Below are positions 1 through 11,680 of a DNA stretch of 64,000 nucleotides, piece by piece; positions within the stretch are counted from its first letter, which is position 1, and each line of letters opens with the position of its first letter. Position numbers and translations under genes: made by a program. Under the pieces are notes generated by a model. The model saw only the letters and a program-made list of their open reading frames with translations. It made no database searches and had not been told where the DNA came from. Location of the stretch: contig CP051141.1 in assembly GCA_001592805.2 (NCBI GenBank), positions 372,001-436,000 of the forward strand, read 5' to 3'. The DNA comes from Peltaster fructicola (taxonomy: Eukaryota; Ascomycota; Dothideomycetes).

Positions 1-479
1 TTGCTCAAAACGTCAATGCTGTTGTGCTTCTCGGCGGTGACTTTGGTCTGATGATAAGACCTACAGACCAGTGTTGCGCAAAATGGAAGCAGTTGCCTCC
101 ACAACAGTACTGTCTTGCAGTCCCAGTCCAACTGCTCAAACGAATCTATGAGACGAACGGCGACAAAGGAGGATTCACTCTGGCGAAGGATGTCTGCTGG
201 ACTCCTATCGAGCATACTTTCAGATGCAGTTGCGCAGAGCGACAGCGCAGACCTGGTCAGAAGTGTGACCCACGACAGATACTCTCTCGCTCCACCATAC
301 TCATGGCCAACAAAGCCAAAATCACGCCTTTGCAGCTCTTTAGCAATGAGGAATATGCCCAAGGTGCCATCATGTTTGGACACCGCAAATTGCAGAAAGA
401 CGAACAACCGGCTCTGGCCTCGAGCTTCAAGAAGAGTAGCCCATTTCGAAGACTCTTTACGCGCAGGACTCAAGGTTAG
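1..479 (+). CDS. 3' fragment of an unrecognised gene
   Basis: A forward frame is open from the left edge (reading from base 3) to a TAG at 477-479, giving about 158 codons without an obvious start, so the 5' part would lie outside the window. The protein is rich in Arg, Lys, Gln and Cys, with no domain I recognise. The stop is embedded in a possible donor (AAG followed by GTTAGT), so the true gene may splice onward near 470. A second frame from 115 to 648 is also open, which weakens the call. Codon use looks plausible for coding, but the function is unknown. Confidence 0.33.
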   Translation, partial: AQNVNAVVLLGGDFGLMIRPTDQCCAKWKQLPPQQYCLAVPVQLLKRIYETNGDKGGFTLAKDVCWTPIEHTFRCSCAERQRRPGQKCDPRQILSRSTILMANKAKITPLQLFSNEEYAQGAIMFGHRKLQKDEQPALASSFKKSSPFRRLFTRRTQG

Positions 480-667
480 TGGGTCTGTCATTGACGAAGA
501 GATGATAACTACGAGAGATACCCAAGATGCGTCTGTACACGCAAGTTTAGTTTGTTTCATTCCTGTATCTAGACAAGTCCAATATACTGCACATCCTCAG
601 ACGTGGGTAAGTATCACAAACCCGCGGGCCCAATCGTGGATAGCATAGTCTCCTCTGCGAACGACTA

Positions 668-3600
668 TCATATAATGCCGAGCTCACTAAATGCCTTCAC
701 AACTTCCTTGTCGACATTAACAACCCACTCATCCTGAAAGTGTGGCTGAGCGGCGATGACTTGCTGCAGATGATGCTTGATCCAAGCGATGGTGTGTATC
801 GAGTGTACTGGATCGGTCAGGCTCATTTCTCGTCGTCGAAGATCCTCAGGTGCTTCAGGTCCGTCCGGTCTTTCAACATCAGCTTTAATCAAAGTGTCGC
901 CCATCTGTTCTTGGCTGTCCTCGTACAGCTCCCGAACAACATCTGTCCACATGGTCATGAGGGATTGCAGGCTCACAAGTATCCATGGCTGGTTCGTGTC
1001 GAGAAGCTTCGTCAATGCTAGACACATCAGCTTTCGTCGCGAAGGATCGCCAATGTTCTCGAAGTGATTGAACCACTCCTCCAGCAGCCATTTCATCGAT
1101 TCATCGAGGCTCAGCGTGACATTATCGATCTCTGGAGCAGCAACTTGTACAGCCTCACAGAAGTTGTTGGTTGATCCAAGAATCAGCCTTGCAAGTACAG
1201 CGAAGTAGTCTGTCTCAACAATGCCGTCCACAGGCGGTGCTTCCGCTAGTGGACCAGTCGTGCAGTGTGCCTTCCAACTACCACGAAGACCGCTGAGTAG
1301 CTTCTGCAACACTCCGGTCGTATGTAGATCAAGGATCGTCTGCAGGATAGCGGCCTCACCAGCTAACTTTTCGGCTGCTCTGATCACTGTTTCCAGCACA
1401 ACGAACACCAGACCATTAGCATCCGGCTTTAGGGTACCGACTAGGTTGCTCATGCTTGCAAGGATCTGCCGACGCATGTCATCTGCCAGCATGTGCGAGG
1501 GAGCGAGCAGGACATATGACTCAGTGATCTCCAGTGCCTTCCGTAAGCTATCTGAACCAAGATCGAAGATATGGAAGAGATGCTGGCTTAAGCTTAGGAG
1601 CTGCTCAGATGCAGGCTGAGGTGTTTGTACGAGAATACTAGCCCACAGCTCCATTGCGTCTTCTAGAAGGTACACCTGAGTTTCCGAATCAGGTTTGACT
1701 GCATTCTCGATGATTGGTATGACCATAGCATGGAAAGGCACAGACTCAGCCTTCATTGAAGTGACAAGTCGTGTGAGGATCGTTAGGATTGCCTGCTTCA
1801 TCAGGTGTTCTTCACCGGACTGCTCCCACAGAGGTGGTAGTAGACTCATGATCTCTTCTGCGAATGGCGCGATATTATGCTCCAATCGTTCCACGATGAT
1901 CGAGATTGTGTTCAAGAGAGCCATCTTTGTCTCAATCAGCTCGACCTCACTGATGAGTTGCATGAGGCCCTGAAGTATGGCTTCGGCAAACGGCATGAAC
2001 TTCTCGGCTGCGAACTCCCAATCGTCTACGACATGCTTCAGTTGTCGACCTGCTGTGACTCGTACGACCTGGTCGTTTAATGGTTGATCTCTTGTGAGCA
2101 GATGCTGAAAGATCTGGTACACTAGCGATTTGCTGTCAGCACCGACCTTGATAGTGATCCACTGCCCAAGCAGTATGGCTGCTCGTCTTCGTATGATGTT
2201 AAAGCCTGGCGTAGTCTTCTGTACCTCGACTACAAGTGTATTTGCCAAGAAGCCATCGAAATCAAGGTGGTCTCTTACGACCGGCGCTGCAAGCCCGACG
2301 GCTGTGTATATCGAGTCCTTGAGAAGGATGTCCTCGTTGTCTGGTGTTGCGATAGATTGGAAAACGGTAAGTAGAGGCTGCTCAAGCACATTTTTGTAGT
2401 TGATAGCAAGATCAAGGAAAAGCTTCTCAGCGCAAGGTCGTATACTAAACTCCCAGTCCTCGCCTTCAGCTTCTTCTCGCTTCTCCCACTCTTCAGGCTC
2501 TTCTTCCCATTCTCGCAGATCACTGGCACGGAATACAAAGAAGCGAGTGACGACAATGTTCATCACTTCTCGAACGAAGTCTTCCGAGAGTATTTTGTCC
2601 TGTATGAGCTCCACAGCTTGTGCCCGCTCTTGCTTGTCTTGCGGTTGCCGGTACTTGAAAGTGTGCGCTGGGTTGTGTACCATCTTGATACAAGCTCGTA
2701 TGACAAGCATGCCACGAAGGGCAAATTTCTCACTGCTAGATCGGTCAGATACGTCGCCGTCTTGGCCTATGCTGGCCGAAGCGACAGAAGACGTCACGGC
2801 TTGTTTGGAACCCCATTGCTCGCCGACCTCTTTGATCATGGTCCAATATGCGATGACCAAATCAAGAGAGTCTGGGAGTAGCACAAAGGCTGCAGGATGA
2901 TCGCGTGCCATTTCATGATGTAATTTAGAGAGCTGCAGCATATGCTTCTCCAATAGAGCTCGTGTGAGCGGTGACAGCTGAGCATTCTTGGTCAAATGTG
3001 TCAATGAGCCAAGGTACTGAAACGACAATTGCCAGAAGCTGGCAACGTCCTGGTCACGGTTAGGGTGCTCATAGCCGAAGACGAGCAAGCGTCTTATGAG
3101 CTTGATTGCAAGGAGACATTGTCTGAGCTCAGTGTCAATGTCCACAGCGGGATCCCGGTTCTCAGCAAGGAGTTGTGTTACCTCACGAAGCCGCGTGGCA
3201 TATAGGTCACCGACAACACGCACGATCTCAGGTGTAGCAGACTGCAGGTTCTGTCTCGTACGTTGGAGTCGCCCAGTCGAAAGCTCTTTAGTGATGTGTA
3301 ACAACAACAGAAGCGTCCTTGAAACAGCCAATAGATTCCCTGACTGCAGACTCTGGCGGAGCCTTGCGACAATCGATGAAATTGCGTCGGGCCAGTCGTT
3401 GGGAAATTCGAAGCGAGCGATCTTGGCGGTTACGAGTGCATCTTGCAGAGCAAGTCGACTGTCATTCTCATTCAAGGCGCCATCGATCAGTCTGGATCGA
3501 ATGATCGCCTTGTCCTCTTTGGAGACCGCACTGTACCTCGTCAGCTTTGTCGATCAGGAAGCGAGATTGCGGCAGGAGGTGAGATGTGAGGTTGACGATC

Positions 3601-3889
3601 GAGACTGTGCGGCTTGAACATACTTCAGAGCAGTCTTTCTCCAGTATTTATCGATGCCATTTTTCAGCTGGATGATCGCAAGGTAGCGTAGCTCCAAAGG
3701 AAGTCGTCTGTCGAGGTATGCTGCCTGTAGGTGAACGTAGTAATGCTCAGACTTCTCCCACTGCTGTAACTGCTTCGTGCCACTCTGTATTTGATGTGGA
3801 TCTGAGGAAGATGCCGACCGGAGGGTGTGAATGAGCAGACCCTCGGTAAGTGGATTGGTCTCTGCGGGCACCTCGATCGCAAAGGCCAT
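668..3889 (-). CDS. KAP120: Importin-beta family karyopherin Kap120 (importin-11 type)
   Basis: Two exons, 3624-3889 and 668-3530, are joined over a 93-base intron (GTATGT donor at 3623, AG acceptor at 3531) to give about 1042 residues, close to yeast Kap120 (1032). The N-terminal exon has the importin-beta N-terminal signature (a run of the type AIIQLKNGIDKYWRKTA, residues about 55-70). The rest is HEAT-repeat-like alpha-helical sequence with an acidic Glu-rich insert near residue 430. Family role: a nuclear import receptor that binds RanGTP and carries cargo, including ribosome-biogenesis factors, through the pore. The start at 3889 is preferred over an in-frame ATG seven codons upstream because orthologs as I recall begin near MAFAIEVP. 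It is transcribed divergently from the dioxygenase gene to its right. Correct frame across the splice supports the model. Confidence 0.9.
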
Positions 3890-4412
3890 AGCAGATTCGC
3901 TGTGTCGCACCTACGACTGCAGCTCGTCGTTGGTGTGATGTCCAAGGTTCATAGGGAAATTCTCAATAGGGTTAGCACGTCCCGAAGTTAGGCCGCCAAG
4001 ACCTAGACGCGTATGGCTCTTGATCTGCCTTCACTGTCTTCCACCCCAGCACTGTCCTGCGTAATCAATCAGCAGTCACACGCAGTGCGCATTCCACACT
4101 TTGCCGCTGACCACTCGCTCATATGTCATTGGACGAGGGAGTGCCCCGTCCACGAAGGTGCTAACGTGGCTCTAAAGAAGGTGAAACCGACTCAGCGTCA
4201 TGGTTGTCAACGTAAGATGCCAAGATCTGTGCCACTCGAATGACAGTGATGCTTGCGAATGCTTGACTGCGTGGCAGCATCTTGGAATGGGCCGCGTCGT
4301 AGTAACTCACCAGTAGAAGGGATGAGAGTATCATACTTTAAGATAAGTACAATGCTTCCAGCCCTCATCCATCACGATCATCGAAAATCAAACAATACCA
4401 CTACATTCAAAC
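3890..4412. other. Divergent intergenic region
   Basis: Gap of 523 bases between the starts of KAP120 (-) and the dioxygenase (+). It must hold both promoters. Short open frames here have no recognisable content. I see no clear TATA box or repeat. Confidence 0.6.
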
Positions 4413-5957
4413 ATGGTCGCTATCAAGGACTTCAGTCTGCTTGCCCTCGGTGCTACCTCCCTACTGAGCACAGTCTTAGCACATCCTGGCGAGGTTTTGA
4501 GCACTCTCACGGTCAAGCGTCAAGCTGCTCTCACAGAGCTCATTGCAGCTCGCGGCGCCGAGAAGCTCGCACGATGTGCCGACTCCATCAGTGCTCGAAG
4601 CTTCCGTCAGCGTGCAATTGCTCGTCGAGCTGCAAAGACCGATGCCCTTAGAAAGCGTATGTCAAAGCGTACGACCGCCGAGACCGAAGCCTACGACTAC
4701 AGCCATAACTACACCGGCAGCGTCAGCAGCGACGATGCCTTCAGCACAAACACATCCTGTATCTTGGAGCCTCAGCTTACGATTGGTCCATACTGGGTCG
4801 AGGGCGAGCTCATTCGCTCTGATCCAACAGAGGACCAAGAGGGTGTTGCTATGCAGCTCGAGCTGGAGTTCGTCGACATCAACACCTGCGAGCCTGTTTC
4901 CGGTCTATACATCGACCTCTGGAATGCCAACTCAACTGGTGTCTACTCTGGTGTGAAGGAAAGCAGCCTTGACTCGACCTACCTGCGAGCAATCCAGATC
5001 ACTGACGGTGACGGCACTGTTACCTACGATACCCTGGTTCCAGGTCACTATCAAGGTCGTGCGACGCACAGCCATGTTATGGTCCACCAGGACGTCACTG
5101 CATATTCCAACGGTACGTATGCTGGAGGCACAGTACGAAGCATCAGCCAGCTCTTCTACGACACTGAGTTCCGCGCTGCAGTCGAGGCTGTGGAGCCATA
5201 TTCCTCAAACACGCAGACTATCACTACGAACGAGGAAGATAGCCTGTTAAGCGCCACAACCCTGGGAGACTACGATCCTTTCGTCAAGTACATCTACCTT
5301 GGTGACAGTATCGAAGATGGCGTGTTCGCATGGCACAGCATTGGTATCGACTTGACTGCCAACTATACCAGCAACGAGAGCGCTGCTTCCCACTACTATG
5401 CCACAGGAGGTGTCGATGAGAGTAGCTCAAGTAGTTTCGGAGGATCTGGATCTGGCGGTCCAGGTGGCAACAGCACTGGCGGCTCCTTCAATGGTACCGG
5501 TATGCCATCCAACATGAGTGGTTCCATGCCTGTTTCTGGTGCCGCAGCTGGTACAGGCAGTGTTACTGCGAGCACCGGAACGTTCTCGATCGCTAGCTCT
5601 GCAACCACTACTGCCACCACTACTACCAGTGTCAGCGGAGCTGCTGGTACTAAGATCGGGTCGTACTGGGGTAAGAGCAAGTCTGTACAGGATGGAGCAA
5701 AGTCAACTCAGCAAGCATCCCAGGGCGAAGGACATGATTCGAAGGAGTCTGGCTCCGAACAAGGTCCGTTGGCACACAGTGGTCGCCCATCAGGCTTTCA
5801 AACCTTACCAAGCGGCAGCAAAGGCCCTCATGAAGACAAATCTGACGCAGCATCGAAGGCCAAGACTACGACAGTTACGTCCAAAGACGAGAAGGCTACT
5901 GCAATAGCCGAGCATCAGTATGCTGCGACATCTAAGCATCAAGGTGGAGGCTGGTAA
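4413..5957 (+). CDS. Secreted intradiol ring-cleavage dioxygenase-like protein
   Basis: Single-exon gene, 514 residues. The N-terminus is a signal peptide (hydrophobic core LLALGATSLLSTVLA, residues about 9-23, cleavage near AHP), followed by a basic pro-like region. The intradiol dioxygenase domain lies at about 115-320. Candidate non-haem Fe(III) ligands are the Tyr in IGPYWVEGE and the Tyr, His and His of the GHYQGRATHSHV motif. The family cleaves catechol-type rings between the hydroxyls, and extracellular fungal members are thought to act on plant or lignin-derived aromatics. The C-terminal about 180 residues are Ser/Gly/Thr-rich and low-complexity, without a GPI signal, so secretion or wall association is likely. 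The substrate cannot be told from sequence. The gene is convergent with the HET pseudogene. Confidence 0.85.
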   Translation: MVAIKDFSLLALGATSLLSTVLAHPGEVLSTLTVKRQAALTELIAARGAEKLARCADSISARSFRQRAIARRAAKTDALRKRMSKRTTAETEAYDYSHNYTGSVSSDDAFSTNTSCILEPQLTIGPYWVEGELIRSDPTEDQEGVAMQLELEFVDINTCEPVSGLYIDLWNANSTGVYSGVKESSLDSTYLRAIQITDGDGTVTYDTLVPGHYQGRATHSHVMVHQDVTAYSNGTYAGGTVRSISQLFYDTEFRAAVEAVEPYSSNTQTITTNEEDSLLSATTLGDYDPFVKYIYLGDSIEDGVFAWHSIGIDLTANYTSNESAASHYYATGGVDESSSSSFGGSGSGGPGGNSTGGSFNGTGMPSNMSGSMPVSGAAAGTGSVTASTGTFSIASSATTTATTTTSVSGAAGTKIGSYWGKSKSVQDGAKSTQQASQGEGHDSKESGSEQGPLAHSGRPSGFQTLPSGSKGPHEDKSDAASKAKTTTVTSKDEKATAIAEHQYAATSKHQGGGW

Positions 5958-6178
5958 ATCTTATGGACATAGCTGAAGGACTTCGAGCTGGTACACGCTG
6001 CTGTCCATGCAGATCGTTTGAGCAGTGAAGCAGAATTGGTGAGCGTCTCAGACACGAACACACTCTCGCATAGCGCAACATAGAAATATGCCAACGTTCC
6101 ATTCGCTACATCCGCTAAATTCGCATCATGAAAATGAGCATAGCTTGTGCTTGTGACTGGTAAGTCTTCAACTTGCGT

Positions 6179-8013
6179 CTACACAATCTCGAAAGTGTCG
6201 CCCTCGTCTTCTGCCCAGGTAATGGCCTCTCCGAACATCAATCCATCCATGTAGCAGCCGCCCAGATTCAGATATGTTCCAGTTTCAGTAGCGCGCAGTA
6301 GGATCGGAACTCGACATCCATGCAGGATGCAGATATGGTCTCCAATCTGGGCCTCTTGTGTAACGAGTGCGAATTGCGAAATTGATGAGTCGACCAGGGC
6401 TACTCGACGGTATGCGCTGCGCCTCACCTGAGAACGGATACGCACCTGCGGTTCAGCCTCTGTCAAACCAAGATCTCCACGCAGAGCCTCGAATAACCTC
6501 GTAGATCTTCCTCCCATGGTCAACGCTGTCGCGAGACCAGCAGCTACACTTTCGAGATTTGCTGTACTGAAGGCTTGATCAGCAAACTCCACAAGTGTCT
6601 CTGCACACAACTCGTGCATATCGATAACCGCGCTGTCGTCTGGCCGTCCTTCGCTCCAATAGCCACGGGTAGGTGGCAAAGCTTCCGGACCACTGTAACA
6701 CGCCTGCCGCATACCCTGAGAGACCGACCAGCGTTCTGGATTGCTAGATGCTTGTATCCTTTGGCTGCTGTCCACCGCGAGGTATCAGCGTCATACCTTG
6801 TTGGCAAGTTCGCTGCCCGCCATGTAGGTGTCCAAGTAGCTGAGCCGTCCCGCAGTAGAGGTAGCTTGCTGCAATAGAGAAAGTCCAAACAGCCTAGCTT
6901 AAGCATGCTGGCTCGGGCGAGCTTCTCGCAAAGTTCCGCCATCGTTAGTGTATAGTCGACATCGAGCCCGAGTTGTTTTTGTCGTCCGATCATGGATAAC
7001 GAAGCAAAGATGCGGTCTCGAGGGTCGGAACATTGATAGGCACTCGATTGTGTCCTATCTAGCAGATCGAAGATATTCACCTGCTTGATCTGAAATCTGT
7101 AGCGGAAGGATGAGATAGAGGCACATCGCATCCCATAGTCTACCTCACGCCGGTCCCAAGAAGCGTACGGCAACAAGAGAGCTCGTGCCCAGTCAAGATT
7201 GGAGAACGTGCATGCTCGAGACCCCTAGACCATGTTGAGACGCTGCGACATAACGGCTTCCTGGAAGGTCCACAAACGCTCAAACCACGAATGCCTCATG
7301 AGTTGACCCACCAGTCCCGCGTAGAGCCGTAGCTCATTCTTCGGCATGTGGACAGCAAGTGCTGCACGCACAGCCCGTGTACCATCTTGGAAAAGGGCTT
7401 TTGCTGCATCAAACTCGCCATGCGTCAAGCGAGCTATAGCGTCAAAGACAGCATCCGTGGATTGGTTCTTGGGTCCGAGCCATACGTTCGTTGACCACGC
7501 GTGACTGAAGATCATTCCCATAATAGCCACCTGCGATGCTCGCTCTGGTAGATCAGATTGGTTGATACAGATTTGGTCAGCCCAGAGATTACGACTATGG
7601 TCGTTCAAGACAAGGTGTTGCAGCGCTGCGAGCAGAGACTTGCTGACCATCAGGTGACCATCACCTACGGTGATTCTGCCAAGCAATCTTTTAACGATGG
7701 TGCGAATGAAACCGCAGTCTTCGCAATCGCCCCAGACATACGATATCGCTTCGTACTCATGCTTCGTGGGAAGCGTGTATGTGGTATGGATGATCTCGAC
7801 AGAGGGGACGAAGGTGCCGTCTGCGAGTTCGAAACCGTGTGAGCGAGGGAGTTGTCGGAAGATCCTGATGGCGTCCGAACGCAGTCTTTGATACCTATAT
7901 CGTCGCAACGACCCATGTCGTCCCTTCAACGTCGTATAGTTGACAGACTCGGGCGCCGGTATTGTGCTTGGCCGCAATGCTGGAGAGATCGTTTCATGGT
8001 TCTCCTCAGGCAT
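6179..8013 (-). pseudogene. HET-domain (heterokaryon incompatibility) gene, broken
   Basis: The 5' part (7225-8013) encodes a clear HET domain: YEAISYVWGD, then LWADQICINQ, then RLWTFQEAV, the three conserved blocks of the family. HET proteins are NOD-like or stand-alone regulators that trigger cell death on non-self recognition after hyphal fusion. The frame meets a TAG at 7225-7227 just after the third block, where homologs continue, and stays open in the same frame to about 6544. The C-terminal part (to 6179) is in another frame, entered somewhere between about 6780 and 6600. No GT-AG intron I tested restores the frame. It therefore looks like a recently broken host gene with one stop and one shift; unusual splicing or sequence error is the alternative. 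Confidence 0.75.
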
Positions 8014-8730
8014 AGTGGGAGGTGTGAGGGAATGTTCTGCATGCCTCGTCGATTGCCGCTCGAGACGAGTACTTTCGAGTCGACACGAAGGCCGCCTCTA
8101 TGTCTGCAATAAATAAGGACATAACGGGCGACATGGTGGCTTTGCGTCGGGAGAGCAAGGCTGAGCAAATGCATAGAGCAGCTTGGACTGATGAAAGCTG
8201 TGGACGACTTTTGACCCGCAGGCACAAGTCGACGTCGTAGCAGGCTTTGCATCTCGCCGGACTCGCATCGTCTCTTCTTCTTCTTCTCTCATATAAAGAA
8301 AGTTGAACACGCTGTGCAGTTAAAAGGCATCCTGTCCGTCATGCTGGACAGGAAGTTGTAACAATCAGCGGAGAAGGAACATGTCTCCCTAAGAAGCGTT
8401 AAGATCGCCATTTGTGCAATGATTACCGTCTCCCGTTGGATGCAAACAGAATCTTGTCGCCAGGCTTTGGCCTTATGACCGACCAACCTACACATCTCTA
8501 TCCCTGTTGACCTCTATTGGCCATATCGTCGTTACGAACTTCATTGTCCATACAGTGCGCCAGTCTCGTCCAGCTGTTCGCAATGGCTGCGTGAATGGAG
8601 GTCAGCCGTGTGATGGTTGTACGTCATGGATCACTCCTCGCACTGCACACAATCAACTTGTGATCGCAAGTGCTGATCATCCACCGTTTGCCAGAACTGG
8701 ATAGGCAGGCAACGCAGACCGAGAAGCAAG
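8014..8730. other. Divergent intergenic region with a TTC/TCT tract
   Basis: 717 bases between the HET gene start and the F-box-like gene start. It contains a short pyrimidine microsatellite (about 8270-8290, TCTTC units) followed by an AT-rich CATATAAAG, a possible TATA element. No gene is supported. Confidence 0.5.
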
Positions 8731-9673
8731 ATGGCGAGAGAGAAGAAGAAAGTCGAAGTAAGAGCTGGAGAGAATGTGGTGAGCACAGCAGGCACGCGAT
8801 CACTAGCAGCAGCAGCCACATCGGTGTCTCGCAAGAAGGAGGAGTACTCAGACTTAGAATCGGACGATGAAGAGATAAAGATTCGGAAGGTGCCCTTTCG
8901 CTTCCTGGATCTGCCCTCGGAGTTGAGGTTGCGCATCTACGAGGAGGTCCTGCGTGTTAATGCTCCCATTGACCTTGGTATGGGAGCTCTGAGTCTGTTC
9001 AGGAGTAAGAACACCAGTTGACAAAGTCACAGATCCGATGAACTATCGTCGACTACTACCACGGCTGTCGATGTTCCTGGTCAGTCGACAGATGCACGAA
9101 GAAGCGTACAGAGTGTTCTACAGCCAGACCTTTCGCCTGTTCCCAACTCACGGCAGGTTCTTCCATACTAAGAAGCCTCTGCTCTCACGGCTGCCGACAC
9201 GCTATAGAAGCGCTATTAACTCAATTGAGCTCAGGATCGGTCCAGGTTGGAGTGCACCACCGCGAGGACAGAAGATCACGGCTGAGTTAGGACTCGTCGA
9301 GTGCACAAGCCTGCGCCTGCTACGCATCTTCATCGAACTTGACCCAAGCGAACAAGTCTTCGCTGGGTTCCGTGGACAGAATGCGACCGAGAACACGTAC
9401 AAGGAATTCTGCTTGGAGATACTAGCAGGCATATACGACCGAGTGCCCAGTATTTCCACGGTAGAGATCGATGCATTCCCTGCCATCAGAAAGGACTCTC
9501 CAATGGTCGTGGCGATCAGACGACAGATCAAACAGTATGGCAAGGCCTTCGTATGGGGACCCCTACGTGGCTGGACAAAGAACAATGATGAGCCAGGCCT
9601 GCTAGGTCTTGAGTCAATCATGGCCAACCTGGACATATCTGACACTTCACGACTTGTTGATGTGCTGGCCTAG
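8731..9673 (+). CDS. F-box-like / leucine-rich N-terminal motif protein, uncharacterised
   Basis: Two exons, 8731-8977 and 9033-9673, give 295 residues. The intron (8978-9032, 55 bases, donor GTATGG, acceptor CACAG) rejoins the frame as IDLDPMNYRR. After a charged N-terminus the protein has FLDLPSELRLRIYEEVL (about residues 57-73), the LPxELRxxIYE motif typical of a large group of filamentous-fungal F-box-like proteins, then SRQMHEEAYRVFY, also typical of them. If it is a true F-box it would bind Skp1 in an SCF ubiquitin ligase, but many such fungal proteins have no tested function. No leucine-rich or WD repeats are visible. The upstream HET gene is divergent. Confidence 0.7.
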
Positions 9674-10178
9674 ATGTTGCTCATTGTCGGATAAGATACC
9701 CGGCGCCGACAGCTATATGACCCATGTATGCGAAAATATCAAACTGAGCAGTCTGCTGCGAATGAGGCAGTAACGACTTCATGGTACGCTACAAACAGAA
9801 CGTCCATTTGCAATCTATGCTATACAGCGATTATATATATGTGTACTATGTACCTTGCGGACATAAGAGCATCACCCTGCTGCCTACGTCATCGAGATCC
9901 AGTCGCCCTGGCTTCAACAAACTCTTCGAACCATACATCGCCTCTCTAGCATTCCCACTAACTATGCCAATACACCGATTCCTCAATGGTGGGGCGATAC
10001 CACGGCGATTGCGGACCTACCAGGAAAGAGTGCTGCAAAGCACTGATTGCCGCGGGCATTGATGCTGTCATAGCAACAAAAAGATCAGGTAGAATTTCTT
10101 CGCTCCTGCTCACTTATCTCTTTCTCATCAACCAACTCACATACCCTTTTACTACACACCGTCTAAACACTAGCCAAT
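9674..10178. other. Intergenic region upstream of the alcohol dehydrogenase
   Basis: 505 bases. It contains an AT-rich TATATATAT stretch near 9830 and a long C/T-rich tract at about 10095-10160 just before the ADH start, a feature common at promoters of well-expressed fungal genes. No gene is seen. Confidence 0.5.
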
Positions 10179-11309
10179 ATGACCACCGATTACAAGTTCG
10201 AAGGATGGATGGGCCTGGACAAGGAGTCCGTCAAGGGCAAGATGGTCTGGCAGGAGTATAAGCCAAAGCCATTCGAGGAGACCGATGTGGATATCCAGAT
10301 CACACACTGTGGTATCTGTGGTTCTGTAAGTGTACTGGCTCGTTGAGAGGAAGATCTTGACTAACACACAATGCAGGACATCCACACACTCCAAAGTGGT
10401 TGGGGAGAGACGCCTTATCCTTGCTGCGTCGGACACGAGATCGTTGGCAAAGCTGTCCGTGTGGGCTCCAAGGTCGAGAAGGGCATCAAGGTCGGAGATC
10501 GTGTTGGTGTCGGAGCTCAAAACTCGTCCTGTCTGAAGCCAGATTGCGAGGAGTGCTCAAGTGGACTTGAGAACCACTGCGCCCACGTCGTCAACACATT
10601 CGCTGATCGATACCCAGACGGCAGTCTTTCCTATGGTGGTTACGCCGACTACCACCGAGCACCATCGCATTTCGTGTTCAAGATCCCTGAGGGAATCCCT
10701 AGCGAAGATGCTGCTCCTATGCTGTGTGGTGGTATCACCGTGTACAGCCCACTGAAGAATAACGGCTGTGGACCAGGCAAGAAGGTCGGCATCATCGGTG
10801 TCGGTGGTCTAGGTCACTTTGGTGTCCTCTACGCCAAGGCATTAGGCGCTGATCGAGTTGTTGGTATCTCGCGAAAGGCTGAGAAGAAGGCCGATGTGCT
10901 CAAGATGGGAGCTGACGAGTACATCGCAACCGACGAGGACAAGGACTGGGCAAAGCACCACGCCAACAGCCTTGACTTGATTGTCTCCACCGTCAGCAGC
11001 CCGAAGATGCCTCTTATGGACTATCTGGGTCTGCTGCGCACAAAGGGCACGTTCATCCAGGTTGGTGCTCCAGAAGACCTTCTTCCACAGATGAATGCAT
11101 TTGCCTTCATCGGCAAAGGTGTGAAGTTCGGCGGTAGCATGATCGGTCCACCAGCTCAGATCGAGGAGATGCTGAAGTTGAGTGCTGAGAAGAAGATCAA
11201 GCCATGGATCAACAAGTACTCCATGAAGGATGCCAACAAGGCTATCGTCGATATGGAGGCTGGCAAGGCCCGCTACCGTATCACCTTGGTCAACGAGAAG
11301 CACTTGTAG
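10179..11309 (+). CDS. NADP-dependent zinc alcohol dehydrogenase (ADH6/cinnamyl-ADH type)
   Basis: Exons 10179-10325 and 10377-11309 are joined over a 51-base intron (GTAAGT donor, CTAAC branch, GCAG acceptor) to give 359 residues, the usual length of the MDR alcohol dehydrogenases. Catalytic zinc ligands are in HCGICGSDIH (split by the intron) and GHEIVG. The structural zinc site is the four-Cys region near CLKPDCEECSSG. The Rossmann motif is GVGGLGHFGVLYAK, followed by a Ser-Arg-Lys stretch that favours NADP(H). Yeast Adh6/Adh7 relatives reduce aromatic and branched aldehydes such as cinnamaldehyde or furfural in the cytosol; the substrate here is inferred from the family. The ATG chosen starts MTTDYKFEGW, matching the family N-terminus. 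Confidence 0.9.
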
Positions 11310-11680
11310 ACTCTGCGAGATGGGAAGGTACACTTCTCATCATGATGTAATGGGGATGACGAACAAGCCGTAGACACTGCCACAGAGCGTAATGAAGCAT
11401 GGATGCAGAAACGCAAGTATGAAGTGATGTCGTGCTTCACTGTCATCAAGGTGGTGCTTATGAAATGATGAGTAAGATTCTGAGTCACGCAAACTGCATG
11501 TAACATCAGTTGCAGCTTCTGTTCTCTTTGCTGCAAGCACGCGCTATGAGTATATATGTGTCGAACTGTCGGATGTAACACCATCAGCATATCCCGAAGC
11601 TGTGAGAGCACCTCCAGAATCTGAACGAAGAGGATCACAGCAAAAGCATTTCTATTTGTAGGTAATCTGACATGTAGGCC
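11310..11680. other. Convergent 3' intergenic region
   Basis: 371 bases between the 3' ends of the alcohol dehydrogenase (+) and PHO8 (-). It holds only 3' UTR-like sequence. Confidence 0.5.

Noticed and set aside
4413-5957. GPI anchor on the intradiol dioxygenase
   Set aside because: The C-terminus is polar (ATSKHQGGGW), with no hydrophobic tail.
7225-7227. Programmed stop-codon readthrough in the HET gene
   Set aside because: The C-terminal part is in a different frame beyond the TAG, so readthrough alone would not give a full protein. Simple decay explains both.
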